Source: Gammaproteobacteria bacterium (GTDB lineage Bacteria; Pseudomonadota; Gammaproteobacteria; SZUA-229). Taken from it: a DNA stretch of 41,737 nucleotides. The notes beneath the pieces were generated by a model. That model did no database searches. It was not told the origin of the DNA and was given only the letters and a program-made list of their open reading frames with translations. The stretch's first letter is position 1. The number at the start of each line of letters is the position of its first letter. A program made the translations under genes and the position numbers. Shown in pieces: positions 24,668 through 34,374 of this stretch. Where the stretch lies: assembly GCA_029882395.1 (NCBI GenBank), contig JAOUKT010000023.1, positions 1 through 41,737 on the forward strand, in the 5' to 3' direction.

Positions 24668-27600
24668 TTAGCTTTGTATTGCAGCCAGCCGGCTATCCAC
24701 GGCATTTAATAAATCCACCACGTTTATGGGCTTTGTAATGTAATCATCAAAACCTGCAGCCATGCCTTTTTCTATATCCCCGGGCATTGCGTTGGCACTG
24801 ACGGCAATCACCGGAATGTGTGCGGTCAGAGCGTTCTGTCGCAGTTTTTTCAGCACTTCAAAACCATTCAGGCCGGGCAGGTTAATGTCCAGTAGAATCA
24901 GACTGGGCTTGTGCTCGGTTGCCAGCTCCAGGCCAAGCAGTGGCTCATGCGCGCTCCACATAAATATATTTTTACGGTAGCCTAAGGACTGGCTAACCAG
25001 TCTTAAATTCGCGGGATTGTCTTCTATATAAAGCACGGTAAAATCATGTTTTTTTTGTTTAAGCTGGCGCTCTGCATCGGCATCAGGTGTTTTCTTACCA
25101 ATTTGTTTGTCAGACAACGCGGTGTCCGATGGCAGCTCAAACCAAAAGCTACAGCCTTTGCCCGGCTGGCTGTCAACACCGATAGCCCCGCCCATAATCT
25201 CGACAATTTTCTTGGTGATGACCAGTCCAATACCCGTACCTTCAATGCTTGAGTGCTCTGCGCCTATGCGTTCAAATGGTTTGAATAATTTAAGCTGCTG
25301 GTCCGGACTAAGACCGGCACCGGTGTCGGTGATGCTAATACGGCTCATTTTATTTGTCATATGCTGACAGCAGATAGTCACTTTACCTTTGTCAATATTA
25401 TATTTAACGGCGTTGCTCAGCAGGTTAAGCAATACCTGTTTCAGGCGGGTACTGTCTGCCCGCGCTGTATTATTTTGCATAAACAATTCTTCAAAGCCAA
25501 TCTCGACACCATCACGACTCAGGCAAATATCAATACCCCGTTTTTCAGCCAGCGGCTTGATCAGTTGTATGGATTCAGCAATAACCTCGCCCAGCACCAC
25601 GGTTCCAATTGAAAGTTCAATATGCCCGGCTTCAATTTTGGACAGATCCAGCACTTCATTAATCAGCTCAAGCAGGTGTTCACCTGCTGTGGAAATCTCG
25701 TTGACATTGTCTTTTTGTATTTCTGTTAGAGGCTGGTCTGTTTCCAGCTTCATCAGCTGACTGAAGCCGATAATGGCATTCAGTGGCGTGCGTAATTCAT
25801 GGCTCATACTCGATAAAAACTGAGACTTTGCCCGGTTGGCATTCTCTGCCTCTTCGTGTGCATGCATCAAATCACGTTCAGTCTGTTTACGGTCTGTAAT
25901 ATCCTGCACCACTCCCAGCATATGTAACGCTTTGCCCTGCTCAGTGCGCACCACATCACCACTCTCTTGCAGCCAGTGCTCGCTGCCATCGCTCCAGATT
26001 ACGCGATGCTCTATATTATAATCAGTGCCTTTTTGCACACAGTCATTTACGGCATCCGCCACCATTTGCCTGTCATCAGGGTGTACCGCGGCCATAAAAT
26101 TATCATAAGTCATCGCGGTCTTTGCTTTCTCATAACCAAACAGTGGCCAGATCAAGTCTGACCAGAACAACTCACCCGTGTGTATATTCCAGTCCCATGT
26201 TCCCATATTGGCGAACTCCTGGCTGCGGCTCAGGCGCTCTTCACTATTTCTTAAAACGGTAATATCGGTTCTGGCAGAAACGTATTTATAGGGTTTGCCT
26301 CTGTCATCCAGAAACGGAACAATTGTCGACTCTACCCAATATTCATCGCCGTTTTTGCTCAGGTTACAAATGCTGCCATGCCAAATTTTACCGCTGGAAA
26401 TAGTAGCCCATAAATCGTTATAAAATGACCTTGAATGACGTTCTGATTTAAGCAGGTTATGATTTTTACCGAGCAGTTCTTCACGGCTGTAACCGCTGAT
26501 CTCACAAAACCGGTCATTAACGCTGGTAATTTGACCGCTAATATCCGCAGTACTGACAATGTCATGCTGGTCCATTGTTACCAGCTGAAACTTGCTTTCT
26601 CTCAAAGCCTCTTGCAGATCAGTATTCAGGCGTTTACTCCAGCGTGCTCTTTTTGCCCTGGCTTCGACAGCAGCCACAAGGTGTCCGGCATCAACCGGTT
26701 TTACTAAAAAGTCATCGCCGCCCAGGTTCATCGCCGCCAGCTGAATATCAAGATCCGACTCTGTTGATAAAAACATGATTGGCATGAGCGTCCAGTCATC
26801 GTCCTGCCTGATCACCTGAGCCAGCTCAGGGCCTGTGCAATCCGGCATATAAACATCAAGCAAGACAATATCCGGCTTAAAGTCGGCCAGTATTGTTAAG
26901 GCCTGCAACGGTTGTGAAAGTGCCACAACCTGCATGCCGGCATCACTGAGCACCATCTGGTAGTATTTTAGTAAGGTCTCATCATCATCAATAATCAATA
27001 CACGAAACGGTTCTGTCTGGTGTTTTGCTGTTAACCCATCGACTGTTAATATTAGTTTTTTTTCATCTATGGGCTTAGTAAAATAACGTCGCGCGCCTGC
27101 ACGTGCCGCTGCAAGCCGTGTTTCTATATCCTCTCGAACAGAAATAAAGATAACCGGCGGGATAATTCCCTGTTTGCTTTTCAATTTACTAATCAGATCA
27201 GCGCCTGTGGCATCACTTTTCTGAAAAATGATATCCATAATGATAACGGCCGGTATTTGCTGCTGGTATGCCGCTTCAAATGCACTTAACTCAACAAAGT
27301 GGCGTACCTGATAATTTGCCTGCTGTAGTTTTAGTGTTAAATCAGCGGCTAATAACTCATCATCTTCTGCCAGATAAATCAGGTTACCGTGCTGTTGTTG
27401 CGGCGACTGGCCAGGTGTTATATCAGGTGCAATATAAGGTATGACTGAAGGCTGCCAGTTATTCGCGTCATCGAGCAGTTGTGTCAGCAAACGGTCTATT
27501 GGCTGCCACTGTGAGCTGGAAAGTGCTGCAGCGCCCTCTAATTCAGCGATTGATAGTTTAAGTTGCTGCTCCAGTTCACGTGCCGAGGAGCTGACCGATT

Positions 27601-27817
27601 CGGCACCAAAAGTACCGCCTGAACCTGCCAGGCTATGAGCCATGCGATGCAATTCGGCCAGCTTTGTAATGTCTGTGGCAGCCTGCTGATTAACCGATGC
27701 AGAGACCTCGGACCACAGCAACTTCATATCAGCAATCTGCACAGGCAGCTTCTGTAGAAATAATTGTTGCAGCTGTGCCAGCTCGCTTATTATTTCAGAT
27801 TCGTTAGGTATGGTCAT
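24668..27817 (-). CDS. Soluble hybrid histidine kinase (HPt-REC-REC-PAS-PAS-HK-REC)
   Basis: 1049 residues, no membrane segment. It starts with an HPt domain (His61 in MAHSLAGSGGTFG). Two receivers follow with acceptors Asp195 (IIMDIIF) and Asp321 (LLDVYMPDC). Next are two PAS domains (about 415-520 and 535-640), HisKA with His673 (SSMSHELRTPLNAI), an ATPase domain (DTGAGLS, GTGIGLVITKK) and a C-terminal receiver with Asp977 (LLDINLPGLNG). HPt and tandem receivers ahead of the PAS and kinase parts are unusual and imply an internal multi-step relay. It is the first gene of the operon. The upstream 278-bp gap (27818-28095) probably holds its promoter. Confidence 0.93.
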   Translation of the reverse strand: MTIPNESEIISELAQLQQLFLQKLPVQIADMKLLWSEVSASVNQQAATDITKLAELHRMAHSLAGSGGTFGAESVSSSARELEQQLKLSIAELEGAAALSSSQWQPIDRLLTQLLDDANNWQPSVIPYIAPDITPGQSPQQQHGNLIYLAEDDELLAADLTLKLQQANYQVRHFVELSAFEAAYQQQIPAVIIMDIIFQKSDATGADLISKLKSKQGIIPPVIFISVREDIETRLAAARAGARRYFTKPIDEKKLILTVDGLTAKHQTEPFRVLIIDDDETLLKYYQMVLSDAGMQVVALSQPLQALTILADFKPDIVLLDVYMPDCTGPELAQVIRQDDDWTLMPIMFLSTESDLDIQLAAMNLGGDDFLVKPVDAGHLVAAVEARAKRARWSKRLNTDLQEALRESKFQLVTMDQHDIVSTADISGQITSVNDRFCEISGYSREELLGKNHNLLKSERHSRSFYNDLWATISSGKIWHGSICNLSKNGDEYWVESTIVPFLDDRGKPYKYVSARTDITVLRNSEERLSRSQEFANMGTWDWNIHTGELFWSDLIWPLFGYEKAKTAMTYDNFMAAVHPDDRQMVADAVNDCVQKGTDYNIEHRVIWSDGSEHWLQESGDVVRTEQGKALHMLGVVQDITDRKQTERDLMHAHEEAENANRAKSQFLSSMSHELRTPLNAIIGFSQLMKLETDQPLTEIQKDNVNEISTAGEHLLELINEVLDLSKIEAGHIELSIGTVVLGEVIAESIQLIKPLAEKRGIDICLSRDGVEIGFEELFMQNNTARADSTRLKQVLLNLLSNAVKYNIDKGKVTICCQHMTNKMSRISITDTGAGLSPDQQLKLFKPFERIGAEHSSIEGTGIGLVITKKIVEIMGGAIGVDSQPGKGCSFWFELPSDTALSDKQIGKKTPDADAERQLKQKKHDFTVLYIEDNPANLRLVSQSLGYRKNIFMWSAHEPLLGLELATEHKPSLILLDINLPGLNGFEVLKKLRQNALTAHIPVIAVSANAMPGDIEKGMAAGFDDYITKPINVVDLLNAVDSRLAAIQS

Positions 27818-28026
27818 TTACTACATTCTCGACTGACTTATTTTCAATTTTTGATATCAATCCGTGATTTATTGCCTGATATTAGAGCCCTGAGCGACAA
27901 AGTTGCGGCTTATTCACCGCCACCTTCTGTGGCTGTTGATTTACCATGACCCGACCCCAGTATTATAGTGAAATTTACTAAAAATGCTTACAAAACTGTA
28001 GCTAAACAAGCCTATTAGCATTTTCT

Positions 28027-28044
28027 CAGCGCTCAATTGCGCTG
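28027..28044 (+). promoter_or_regulatory. Small hairpin upstream of yjbQ
   Basis: CAGCGC (28027-28032) pairs with GCGCTG (28039-28044) around TCAATT, and TTTT follows on the plus strand. It is 51 bp before yjbQ, with no plus-strand gene ahead of it to terminate, so a leader hairpin or chance palindrome are both possible. The rest of the gap shows nothing I can name. Confidence 0.25.
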
Positions 28045-28095
28045 TTTTCTGAGATAATAGATTTACTACTAACTTATCAGTTATGGGCCCGCGCT

Positions 28096-28527
28096 ATGTG
28101 GTTACAAAGAGAAATTCAGTTACAGCCTTTTTCACGGGGCTTTCATCTCATCAGCGATGAAATATTAGCTCAAATACCTGAAACAGGCTCTTTTAAGCTC
28201 GGCCTGATGCACATTTTAATAAAACACACCTCCGCCTCCCTGACTATCAATGAAAACGCAGACCCGACCGTTCGTCAGGATTTTGAAAACTATTTCAATA
28301 AAAGCATCCCTGAAAACGCGCCTTATTATTTACATACCGACGAAGGCAGCGATGATCTTCCGGCTCATTTGAAATCCAGCATTCTCGGTGCCAGTTTAAC
28401 TATTCCGCTTAGCGATGGCCGCTTAAACCTAGGTATCTGGCAAGGCATCTATTTATGTGAACACCGAAATCATGGCGGCAACCGCCGTCTCGTGGTCACC
28501 CTTCAGGGCGAACAGGATTCGGCGTAA
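28096..28527 (+). CDS. yjbQ: YjbQ family protein (UPF0047)
   Basis: Small conserved protein, 143 residues (E. coli YjbQ is about 138). Family marks are REIQLQPFSRGFHLISDEI at the start, the conserved HTSASLTINENADP, and the end block GRLNLGIWQGIYLCEHRNHG. YjbQ can weakly replace thiamine-phosphate synthase when overproduced in E. coli, but its natural role is unsettled. A standard thiE is also present at 36185, so this gene is not needed to fill that step. It is flanked by divergent and convergent genes and appears to be a single transcription unit. Confidence 0.92.
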   Translation: MWLQREIQLQPFSRGFHLISDEILAQIPETGSFKLGLMHILIKHTSASLTINENADPTVRQDFENYFNKSIPENAPYYLHTDEGSDDLPAHLKSSILGASLTIPLSDGRLNLGIWQGIYLCEHRNHGGNRRLVVTLQGEQDSA

Positions 28528-28548
28528 ACCTTAAATAGATAGTGTGTT

Positions 28549-29532
28549 TCAGTTGACGATATTTCGTGGCCGACCTGACAGGTATTCTGAAATATTAAAA
28601 GCCAGCTGGTCAATTAAGCGCTGTCGCGATTCGATACTGGCCCAGGCGATGTGCGGCGTAACAATTAAGTTAGGGTAGTTTTTTTGCAACAATATATGAT
28701 GCTCAGCAGGCGGTTCCGTTGTTAACACATCTGTTGCGGCACCTCCCAGATGGCCAGACTCTATCGCGGCCAACAACGCCTTTTCATCCACTATCCCGCC
28801 GCGAGCACTGTTGATCAGTATTGCGCCTTCTGGTAATGCACGAATTTCCTGTGTTGAAATTACATGCCGGGTTTCTTCTGTCAACGGACAATGCAGACTT
28901 AACACATCCAGCTGAGGCAATAGTTCTGCAAGTGGCCAGCGGCCTTCTCTCTGATCATCACTGTTTCTTGCCGCGATCAACACTTTCATACCAAATGCTT
29001 CGGCGACTCTGGCAACGGCCTGGCCCAGTTCTCCATAACCGATGATGCCGAGTACTTTGCCATCTAACTCTCTAAACGAAAAATCCAGCAAACAAAACTG
29101 TTCACTGCGCGACCAGGCTCCGGATTTGACCGCCTGCTGATACTCTGTGAAGCGGCAAAGCAGATTTAGCAAAACATTAAAAACATATTGCACCACCGAG
29201 GGCGTTGCATAAGAGGTCACATTACAGACATCAATGCCCCGCTCTCTGGCAGCCACAAGGTCAACGTTATTAGTACCTGTTGCTGAAATACAAATTAACT
29301 TCAGATTAGGCGCGTTCTCTATCAAGGCCCTGTTAAGCACGACTTTATTGGTAACCACTATCTGCTGGTCTTGAATTAATGCCGCCAGCTGAGCCGGATC
29401 AGCCTTGTCTAGCAGCTGCCAGTCAAGATCTAATTGCGTGAGAGCGTCGAGGCATAAATCGCCCCGGTCACTTGCTTTGCGATCGAGCATGATAGCCCGC
29501 TTTAATTTAATATTAGCGACTTGCAAGGCCAT
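28549..29532 (-). CDS. D-2-hydroxyacid dehydrogenase (hydroxypyruvate/glyoxylate reductase-like)
   Basis: NAD(P)-dependent dehydrogenase of 327 residues. The nucleotide fold starts at LGIIGYGELGQAVARVAEAF (GxGxxG). The catalytic Arg lies in INSARGGIVDE, Glu in TTEPPAEHH and His in VTPHIAWAS. CISATGTNNVDL and VTSYATPSVVQYVFNVLL resemble glycerate dehydrogenase/hydroxypyruvate reductase (HprA) more than lactate or phosphoglycerate enzymes; no C-terminal ACT domain is present. The ATG at 29532 is chosen over an in-frame TTG at 29541. The substrate remains inferred. Confidence 0.88.
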   Translation of the reverse strand: MALQVANIKLKRAIMLDRKASDRGDLCLDALTQLDLDWQLLDKADPAQLAALIQDQQIVVTNKVVLNRALIENAPNLKLICISATGTNNVDLVAARERGIDVCNVTSYATPSVVQYVFNVLLNLLCRFTEYQQAVKSGAWSRSEQFCLLDFSFRELDGKVLGIIGYGELGQAVARVAEAFGMKVLIAARNSDDQREGRWPLAELLPQLDVLSLHCPLTEETRHVISTQEIRALPEGAILINSARGGIVDEKALLAAIESGHLGGAATDVLTTEPPAEHHILLQKNYPNLIVTPHIAWASIESRQRLIDQLAFNISEYLSGRPRNIVN

Positions 29533-29573
29533 TTTTTTCAACTACGCTTAAATTAATAAAGGAGGCCCATACT

Positions 29574-29918
29574 ATGGCACAGACTGCACCCGAATTTAAA
29601 GACAATGAAATGTACCGGCTGTTACGTGATGAAGACATTAAGCAGTTCAATCAGCGCAAAGAAAGCGGCGAAGCCTGTGATTTAACCGGCGCTGATTTCA
29701 GGAACCTGGTGTTATCCGGTATCAATGCCGACGGCCTGGATCTTAGCGGCTGTTATTTCCGTGGCTGTGACTTGCGCGGCATCGATTTTTCAAACAGCCA
29801 GCTGCCAGGAGCCAGTATTCACGACGCTCAGATATCCGGCGTTCTGTTCCCTTCTGCGCTGAGTGCCGATGAAATCACCTTGTCGCTGAACCATGGTACC
29901 CGCATGAGATATCTCTAA
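29574..29918 (+). CDS. Small pentapeptide-repeat protein
   Basis: 114 residues. The middle (about 38-90) is a run of A(D/N)LXX-type pentapeptides: LTGADFRNLVLSGINADGLD, LSGCYFRGCDLRGIDF, SNSQLPGASIHDAQISGVLF. These fold as a right-handed beta-helix. Function is unknown; some relatives mimic DNA and protect gyrase, but this one is short. It has the best ribosome site in the window, AAAGGAGG at 29558-29565, 8 nt before the ATG. It is divergent from the dehydrogenase and ends 7 bp from the convergent GGDEF-EAL gene. Confidence 0.88.
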   Translation: MAQTAPEFKDNEMYRLLRDEDIKQFNQRKESGEACDLTGADFRNLVLSGINADGLDLSGCYFRGCDLRGIDFSNSQLPGASIHDAQISGVLFPSALSADEITLSLNHGTRMRYL

Positions 29919-29925
29919 GGCAAAC

Positions 29926-32676
29926 TCAGACCGACTGTTTCAGGTAATTTACAAAGTCTTTTGATGGCAAAGGCTTGCTGAACAAGTAACCCTGTATGTA
30001 GTCACAGTGCAACTGCTTTAGGTAGCTCAGCTGCTGCTCATTTTCCACGCCTTCTGCAACCAGTGACAAACCAAGCCCTTTAGCCATCGCAATAATGGCT
30101 GCAATCATCAGGTTATCGTCCTCATTAACGCTGATGCCTGATATAAATGAACTATCAATTTTCAAAATATCGATCGGCAAGCGTTTTAAATAACTTAACG
30201 AAGAGTAACCCGTTCCAAAATCATCCATTGAGATATTAATACCAAACTCCCGCATCTCTGACATCCATATAATGGCATGGTCAATATCGTCCATGATGAT
30301 ATTTTCTGTTATCTCAAGTGTTAAACGCGAGGCCATGATCTGCGCTTTATGAATGACTGAAATCAACACATCCCTTGTCAGGCTGCTTTTGATTTGCTGA
30401 GGTGACACATTGACAGACACACGTAGCTTCTCGAAGCCCATGTCATGCCAGCACTTTAATTGCTGACAGGACTCATTCAGCACCCATAAACCGATGTCAT
30501 TGATCATGCCGATTTCTTCCGCAACAGGAATAAATTTTTCCGGAGAAATAAAGCCTTTTTCAGGGTGATGCCATCTGATCAGCGCCTCGGCCGAGTATAG
30601 ACTGCCGTCTATATTAACAATCGGCTGGAAATACACTTCAAACTGATTTTCTTCCAGCGCATATCGAAGGTCATGTGCAATTTGAAAACGCTCAGAGAGC
30701 ATGGAAGTCATTTCTGAAGTAAAAAACTGGACGTTATTTTTGCCTTTTTCTTTTGCCTGATACATCGCCACATCGGCATTTCGATGCAGGCTCAGCACAT
30801 CATCTGCATCGTTTGGATATACACTGATGCCTATGCTGGCACTGACAAATGCCCTGACACTGTCAAGAATGAAAACAGCAGACAAACTATCCAGTACTTT
30901 ATTAGCCACCTGCGCGGCATCTTCTGACGATTTAACTTCATGCATTACAATTATAAATTCATCGCCGCCAATACGCGCAACCGTGTCGGTGTCACGAATG
31001 GCGGCTGATAAACGGGCAGATGCTTTTTTTAACAGTCCGTCGCCGGTAATATGACCGTAGGTATCATTAATGGTTTTAAAATCATCGAGATCAATAAACA
31101 AAACCGCAACTTGCTCGTGTCGTCTTTTCGCCATTTTAATGGCGCTCGATAAACGCTCAAAATACAACGTACGATTTGCCAGCCCTGTCAGCTCGTCATA
31201 ATTGGCCTGACGCAGCAATTTTTCTTCATATTTTTTCTGCTCCGTAATTTCATGTACAACAGCAGACAGGTACATTCCTTTATCGCCCTGCGCACGATGA
31301 AACTGCACTTCCTGATGCAGATAACGGATGCTATCGTCTTCTAATATAATTTTAAAACTGGCATTAAAAGAATGTTCCCTGAGTCTGGCGTTATCAAATA
31401 AATTTTTAAGATAGCCCTGTTCATCCGGATGGGTCATGCCGAAAAAACGGTCAAAACTGGCTTCAAATGACTGTGCCGCAAAACCGTAAATGCGGTACAC
31501 CTCATCCGAGCACCAGAAAACATTATTCACAAAATCCCATTCCCAGTTTCCCAGGTGCGCAATGCGCTGAGCTGTTTCCAGCCGTTCGGTGGTAATGCTC
31601 ATGACGGCGTTTTTTTGATTGATTTCATCCACCATGTGATTAAATGAATCCGTCAGCTCGCGTAACTCCACCGGCGCATATTTATAAGCACTTTTGATAC
31701 GTGTTATCAAATTGCCACTGGCAGCATGACGGGCTGATGATGCCACGGCTACCAGCGGCCGGCACATAATTCGTGCCAGCCACCAGCTGATCATGGCCGC
31801 CGTAATCACGCCAAACAACGCTATCAGCATTGAAATATAACGACCGCTATTAGCGCGAGCCAGTAACTCATCGTACGGCTGCGGTATCATCACGCCCCAG
31901 CCGACATCGTGCACAATGGCATAACCGGCAACCATATCGGCCGCCATCACCGGGGAATAGAAACGGGTCACCCCTGTTTTGCCTTCTGTCATGAACTTTA
32001 CAGGTGGCAGCGCAATTATGTTTTTTCGTGTGGAGCGCCATTGTTCAGACGGGTGCGCTAATGTCCTGCCCGTCGCATCGACAATCGCGGCATGGCCGCG
32101 ATCACCAAATGAGATGGCTTTTTGTACTTTAATAAAAATACCGGTATTGATAACCGCGACCAGAAACCTGCCCGCATCGATTGATTTGACAGCATAAATA
32201 ACCGAGTCATTATTCGTATCGGCCTCGACTGTGCTAAAAACTGTTGTATCCCGGTTTGCTAATGATGCGGTTATAGAAGGCAGCACGGTGATACCGATAT
32301 TATCGGGTATGCGCGACATATGTAATTTTGTATCTAAAAAACCCGGCGTGACATCGCGCCCCTGACGATCCATCAGCCAGACAAAATCTATGTGCAACGA
32401 CGAAAATAAATTTTCCAGCAGCTCTATCGGGCGTTTTTCTTCAATGTGCTTTTCAACCACATCGATGGTTGCGCGGATATCTTTTGCGTACTGCTCCAGT
32501 GAAGCCGTGATATTCTGGGCTAACAGCAGATGCTTTTCTTCTATTGCCAGCTCTTCATTTTCTATCATTGAGCTTTGCACCCAGCCGGACAATATTAAGA
32601 CCGGCACAATAGAAATTAATGTAAAGGCAATAAAAAGCACATGGTGCAGGTGGATGTGGTTTAAAAATCTGAACAT
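29926..32676 (-). CDS. Membrane GGDEF-EAL protein with Cache, HAMP and PAS domains
   Basis: Dual c-di-GMP enzyme of 916 residues. Membrane segments at about 12-32 and 279-300 bound a periplasmic Cache-type sensor. HAMP (300-355) and a PAS domain (about 365-480) follow. GGDEF is intact at 570-574, with the inhibitory RxxD site (561-564) five residues before it. EAL is intact at 697-699, and its other catalytic blocks are present: NVSPQQ, LEITEN, MDDFGTGYSSL, LKIDSSF, AEGVE and QGYLFSKP. Both synthesis and breakdown therefore look possible. It is near the PilZ protein at 19184-19747, a likely receptor for its product, although it is not in the same operon. Confidence 0.94.
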   Translation of the reverse strand: MFRFLNHIHLHHVLFIAFTLISIVPVLILSGWVQSSMIENEELAIEEKHLLLAQNITASLEQYAKDIRATIDVVEKHIEEKRPIELLENLFSSLHIDFVWLMDRQGRDVTPGFLDTKLHMSRIPDNIGITVLPSITASLANRDTTVFSTVEADTNNDSVIYAVKSIDAGRFLVAVINTGIFIKVQKAISFGDRGHAAIVDATGRTLAHPSEQWRSTRKNIIALPPVKFMTEGKTGVTRFYSPVMAADMVAGYAIVHDVGWGVMIPQPYDELLARANSGRYISMLIALFGVITAAMISWWLARIMCRPLVAVASSARHAASGNLITRIKSAYKYAPVELRELTDSFNHMVDEINQKNAVMSITTERLETAQRIAHLGNWEWDFVNNVFWCSDEVYRIYGFAAQSFEASFDRFFGMTHPDEQGYLKNLFDNARLREHSFNASFKIILEDDSIRYLHQEVQFHRAQGDKGMYLSAVVHEITEQKKYEEKLLRQANYDELTGLANRTLYFERLSSAIKMAKRRHEQVAVLFIDLDDFKTINDTYGHITGDGLLKKASARLSAAIRDTDTVARIGGDEFIIVMHEVKSSEDAAQVANKVLDSLSAVFILDSVRAFVSASIGISVYPNDADDVLSLHRNADVAMYQAKEKGKNNVQFFTSEMTSMLSERFQIAHDLRYALEENQFEVYFQPIVNIDGSLYSAEALIRWHHPEKGFISPEKFIPVAEEIGMINDIGLWVLNESCQQLKCWHDMGFEKLRVSVNVSPQQIKSSLTRDVLISVIHKAQIMASRLTLEITENIIMDDIDHAIIWMSEMREFGINISMDDFGTGYSSLSYLKRLPIDILKIDSSFISGISVNEDDNLMIAAIIAMAKGLGLSLVAEGVENEQQLSYLKQLHCDYIQGYLFSKPLPSKDFVNYLKQSV

Positions 32677-32720
32677 GGAATATAAATCGTTAGTTATCTA
32701 GCTTAAAGGCTTTATCATTA

Positions 32721-32909
32721 TCAATCAGCTGACTTGTTTGTTTTTATGCCTGTTAATGCACAAGGCGGGCAGCAGGCAATTAATGCGCTCATAAGCGGAA
32801 CGGTTCCGCTATGACCGCGCACGCTTTCATAGACCACCTCTGATTTTAAAACAAGCATTCCGCTGAGGTAACGCATATTCTGATCCAGCAAGCCTGCATT
32901 TTCTTTCAT
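32721..32909 (-). CDS. Possible small protein upstream of the GGDEF-EAL gene
   Basis: 62 residues, no known family recognised. AGGTG lies 5 nt before the ATG (ACAGGTGATATCATG). The first half is charged. The second half is hydrophobic and Cys/Pro-containing (VPLMSALIACCPPCALTG). It ends 44 bp before the GGDEF-EAL start on the same strand, so the two could be co-transcribed. It is the only content I can propose for the gap 32677-33004. It may be a chance frame. Confidence 0.4.
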   Translation of the reverse strand: MKENAGLLDQNMRYLSGMLVLKSEVVYESVRGHSGTVPLMSALIACCPPCALTGIKTNKSAD

Positions 32910-33004
32910 GATATCACCTGTGCATTGTCAGTCAGATAAATTACAGTGTAACCGAAATCAGGATAGTTTTTATTTCAGCCCATGACATATCTATTTTTAT
33001 ATTT

Positions 33005-34312
33005 CTATTTTATCTTTATGTATAGCAGTTTTTTTCGATAAAACCATGCCATTAAACTGCCGCGTGCTGCCAGAAAGATCAGCATAGATAACCATAAACC
33101 GTGGTTTTGCAGTGACTGCGTCATCAGCCAAACCGGTAAAAAGACGATAAACACAGCCATCAGCATCACGTCACGCATTTCTCTTGACCAGGTCGCACCG
33201 ATAAACACGCCGTCGAATAAATAACTCCAGACCGCTACCACCGGCAGCAGCGCCAGCCAGTAGAGATATGATGAACTGTATTCCCTGACTTCTTCTATAT
33301 TCGTTAGCAGCGCGATGATGTGCTCCCCGGCGAGAAGGTATAGCAGGCTAAATAGCAGTGATGTCCACAACGACCACTGTAAACATATTTTCACCACCTC
33401 TTTAACTCGGTTACTGTTTTTATCGCCAATGGCTTCACCCACCATTGCTTCAGCGGCATGGGCATAAGCATCCAGCACATAAGCCATAAAGGTTAAAAAC
33501 TGCAGCAGGATTGCGTTGGCTGCCACCACTACCTCACCGGCGCGTGCGCTTTGGGTTGTGAAAAAAGCAAAAACAAATAACAAACTAATTGTCCTGATAT
33601 ATATATCCAGGTTCATACTGGCCAGCTGACGAAAAGCCGGCCACTGAAATACCTGCTGCCACTGCAGTTGCGCTGGCATCATGCATAATGATTTTTTCAC
33701 TAGCCACAGCGCCAGAATCAGGCCACTGAACTCAGCCAGTAATGAGGCCCATGCCACGCCTTTTACATGCCAGCCAAAACCCACCACAAACACCAGGTCC
33801 AGAATAATATTTAATACATTAATAAAAACCATTACCCATAAAACATCATGCGCTCTGTGAATACCTAACAACCAGCCGACGCATACATAGGTTAATAATG
33901 TGGCTGGCGCCGCCCAGATTCGAATATAAAAATAATCTTTTGTTAACAGTGATACCTCGGCACCAGGCTGCACAAAATATAAAGCAAGATTAATCATCGG
34001 CGTCTGAATAACAATCAGCAGAAACGAAATCACAACAGCGAACACAGCCGCACGCACTAATAAATGCCGTAACTCGGCACCATCTTTCGCGCCATACGAC
34101 TGTGCTGTCAGGCCCACTGTCGACATGCGTAAAAAACCAAAACCCCAGAAAATAAAATGCAAGACCATCGCGCCGACAGCAACAGCTGCCAGATATACAG
34201 CACTGTTCAGGTGGCCCATCACCGCGGTATCAACCAGGCTCAATAATGGCAGTGAAATATTGGACAACATTATTGGAGCTGATAATGACCAGACTCGCCG
34301 GTTAAGACTCAC
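33005..34312 (-). CDS. dinF: MATE family efflux transporter, DinF type
   Basis: Inner-membrane multidrug/organic-compound antiporter, 435 residues with about twelve hydrophobic segments. The start, RRVWSLSAPIMLSNISLPLL followed by DTAVMGHL, and the later GFLRMSTVGLTAQSYGA are typical of the DinF branch. The start codon is GTG at 34312, with AAAGGA about 10 nt upstream. The neighbouring aldolase gene is divergent, with start codons 62 bp apart. No lexA gene or clear SOS box was found beside it, so SOS control as in E. coli is not supported. The substrate is unknown. Confidence 0.9.
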   Translation of the reverse strand: MSLNRRVWSLSAPIMLSNISLPLLSLVDTAVMGHLNSAVYLAAVAVGAMVLHFIFWGFGFLRMSTVGLTAQSYGAKDGAELRHLLVRAAVFAVVISFLLIVIQTPMINLALYFVQPGAEVSLLTKDYFYIRIWAAPATLLTYVCVGWLLGIHRAHDVLWVMVFINVLNIILDLVFVVGFGWHVKGVAWASLLAEFSGLILALWLVKKSLCMMPAQLQWQQVFQWPAFRQLASMNLDIYIRTISLLFVFAFFTTQSARAGEVVVAANAILLQFLTFMAYVLDAYAHAAEAMVGEAIGDKNSNRVKEVVKICLQWSLWTSLLFSLLYLLAGEHIIALLTNIEEVREYSSSYLYWLALLPVVAVWSYLFDGVFIGATWSREMRDVMLMAVFIVFLPVWLMTQSLQNHGLWLSMLIFLAARGSLMAWFYRKKLLYIKIK

Positions 34313-34374
34313 CGCTTTTATATCCTTTTGAAATGCATTAAGATGCTGTTTTTTTGAAAACTGTATTATTAGTA

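Noticed and set aside
34313..34374. SOS (LexA) box controlling the DinF-type gene
   Set aside because: No CTG-N10-CAG operator was found in the divergent gap.
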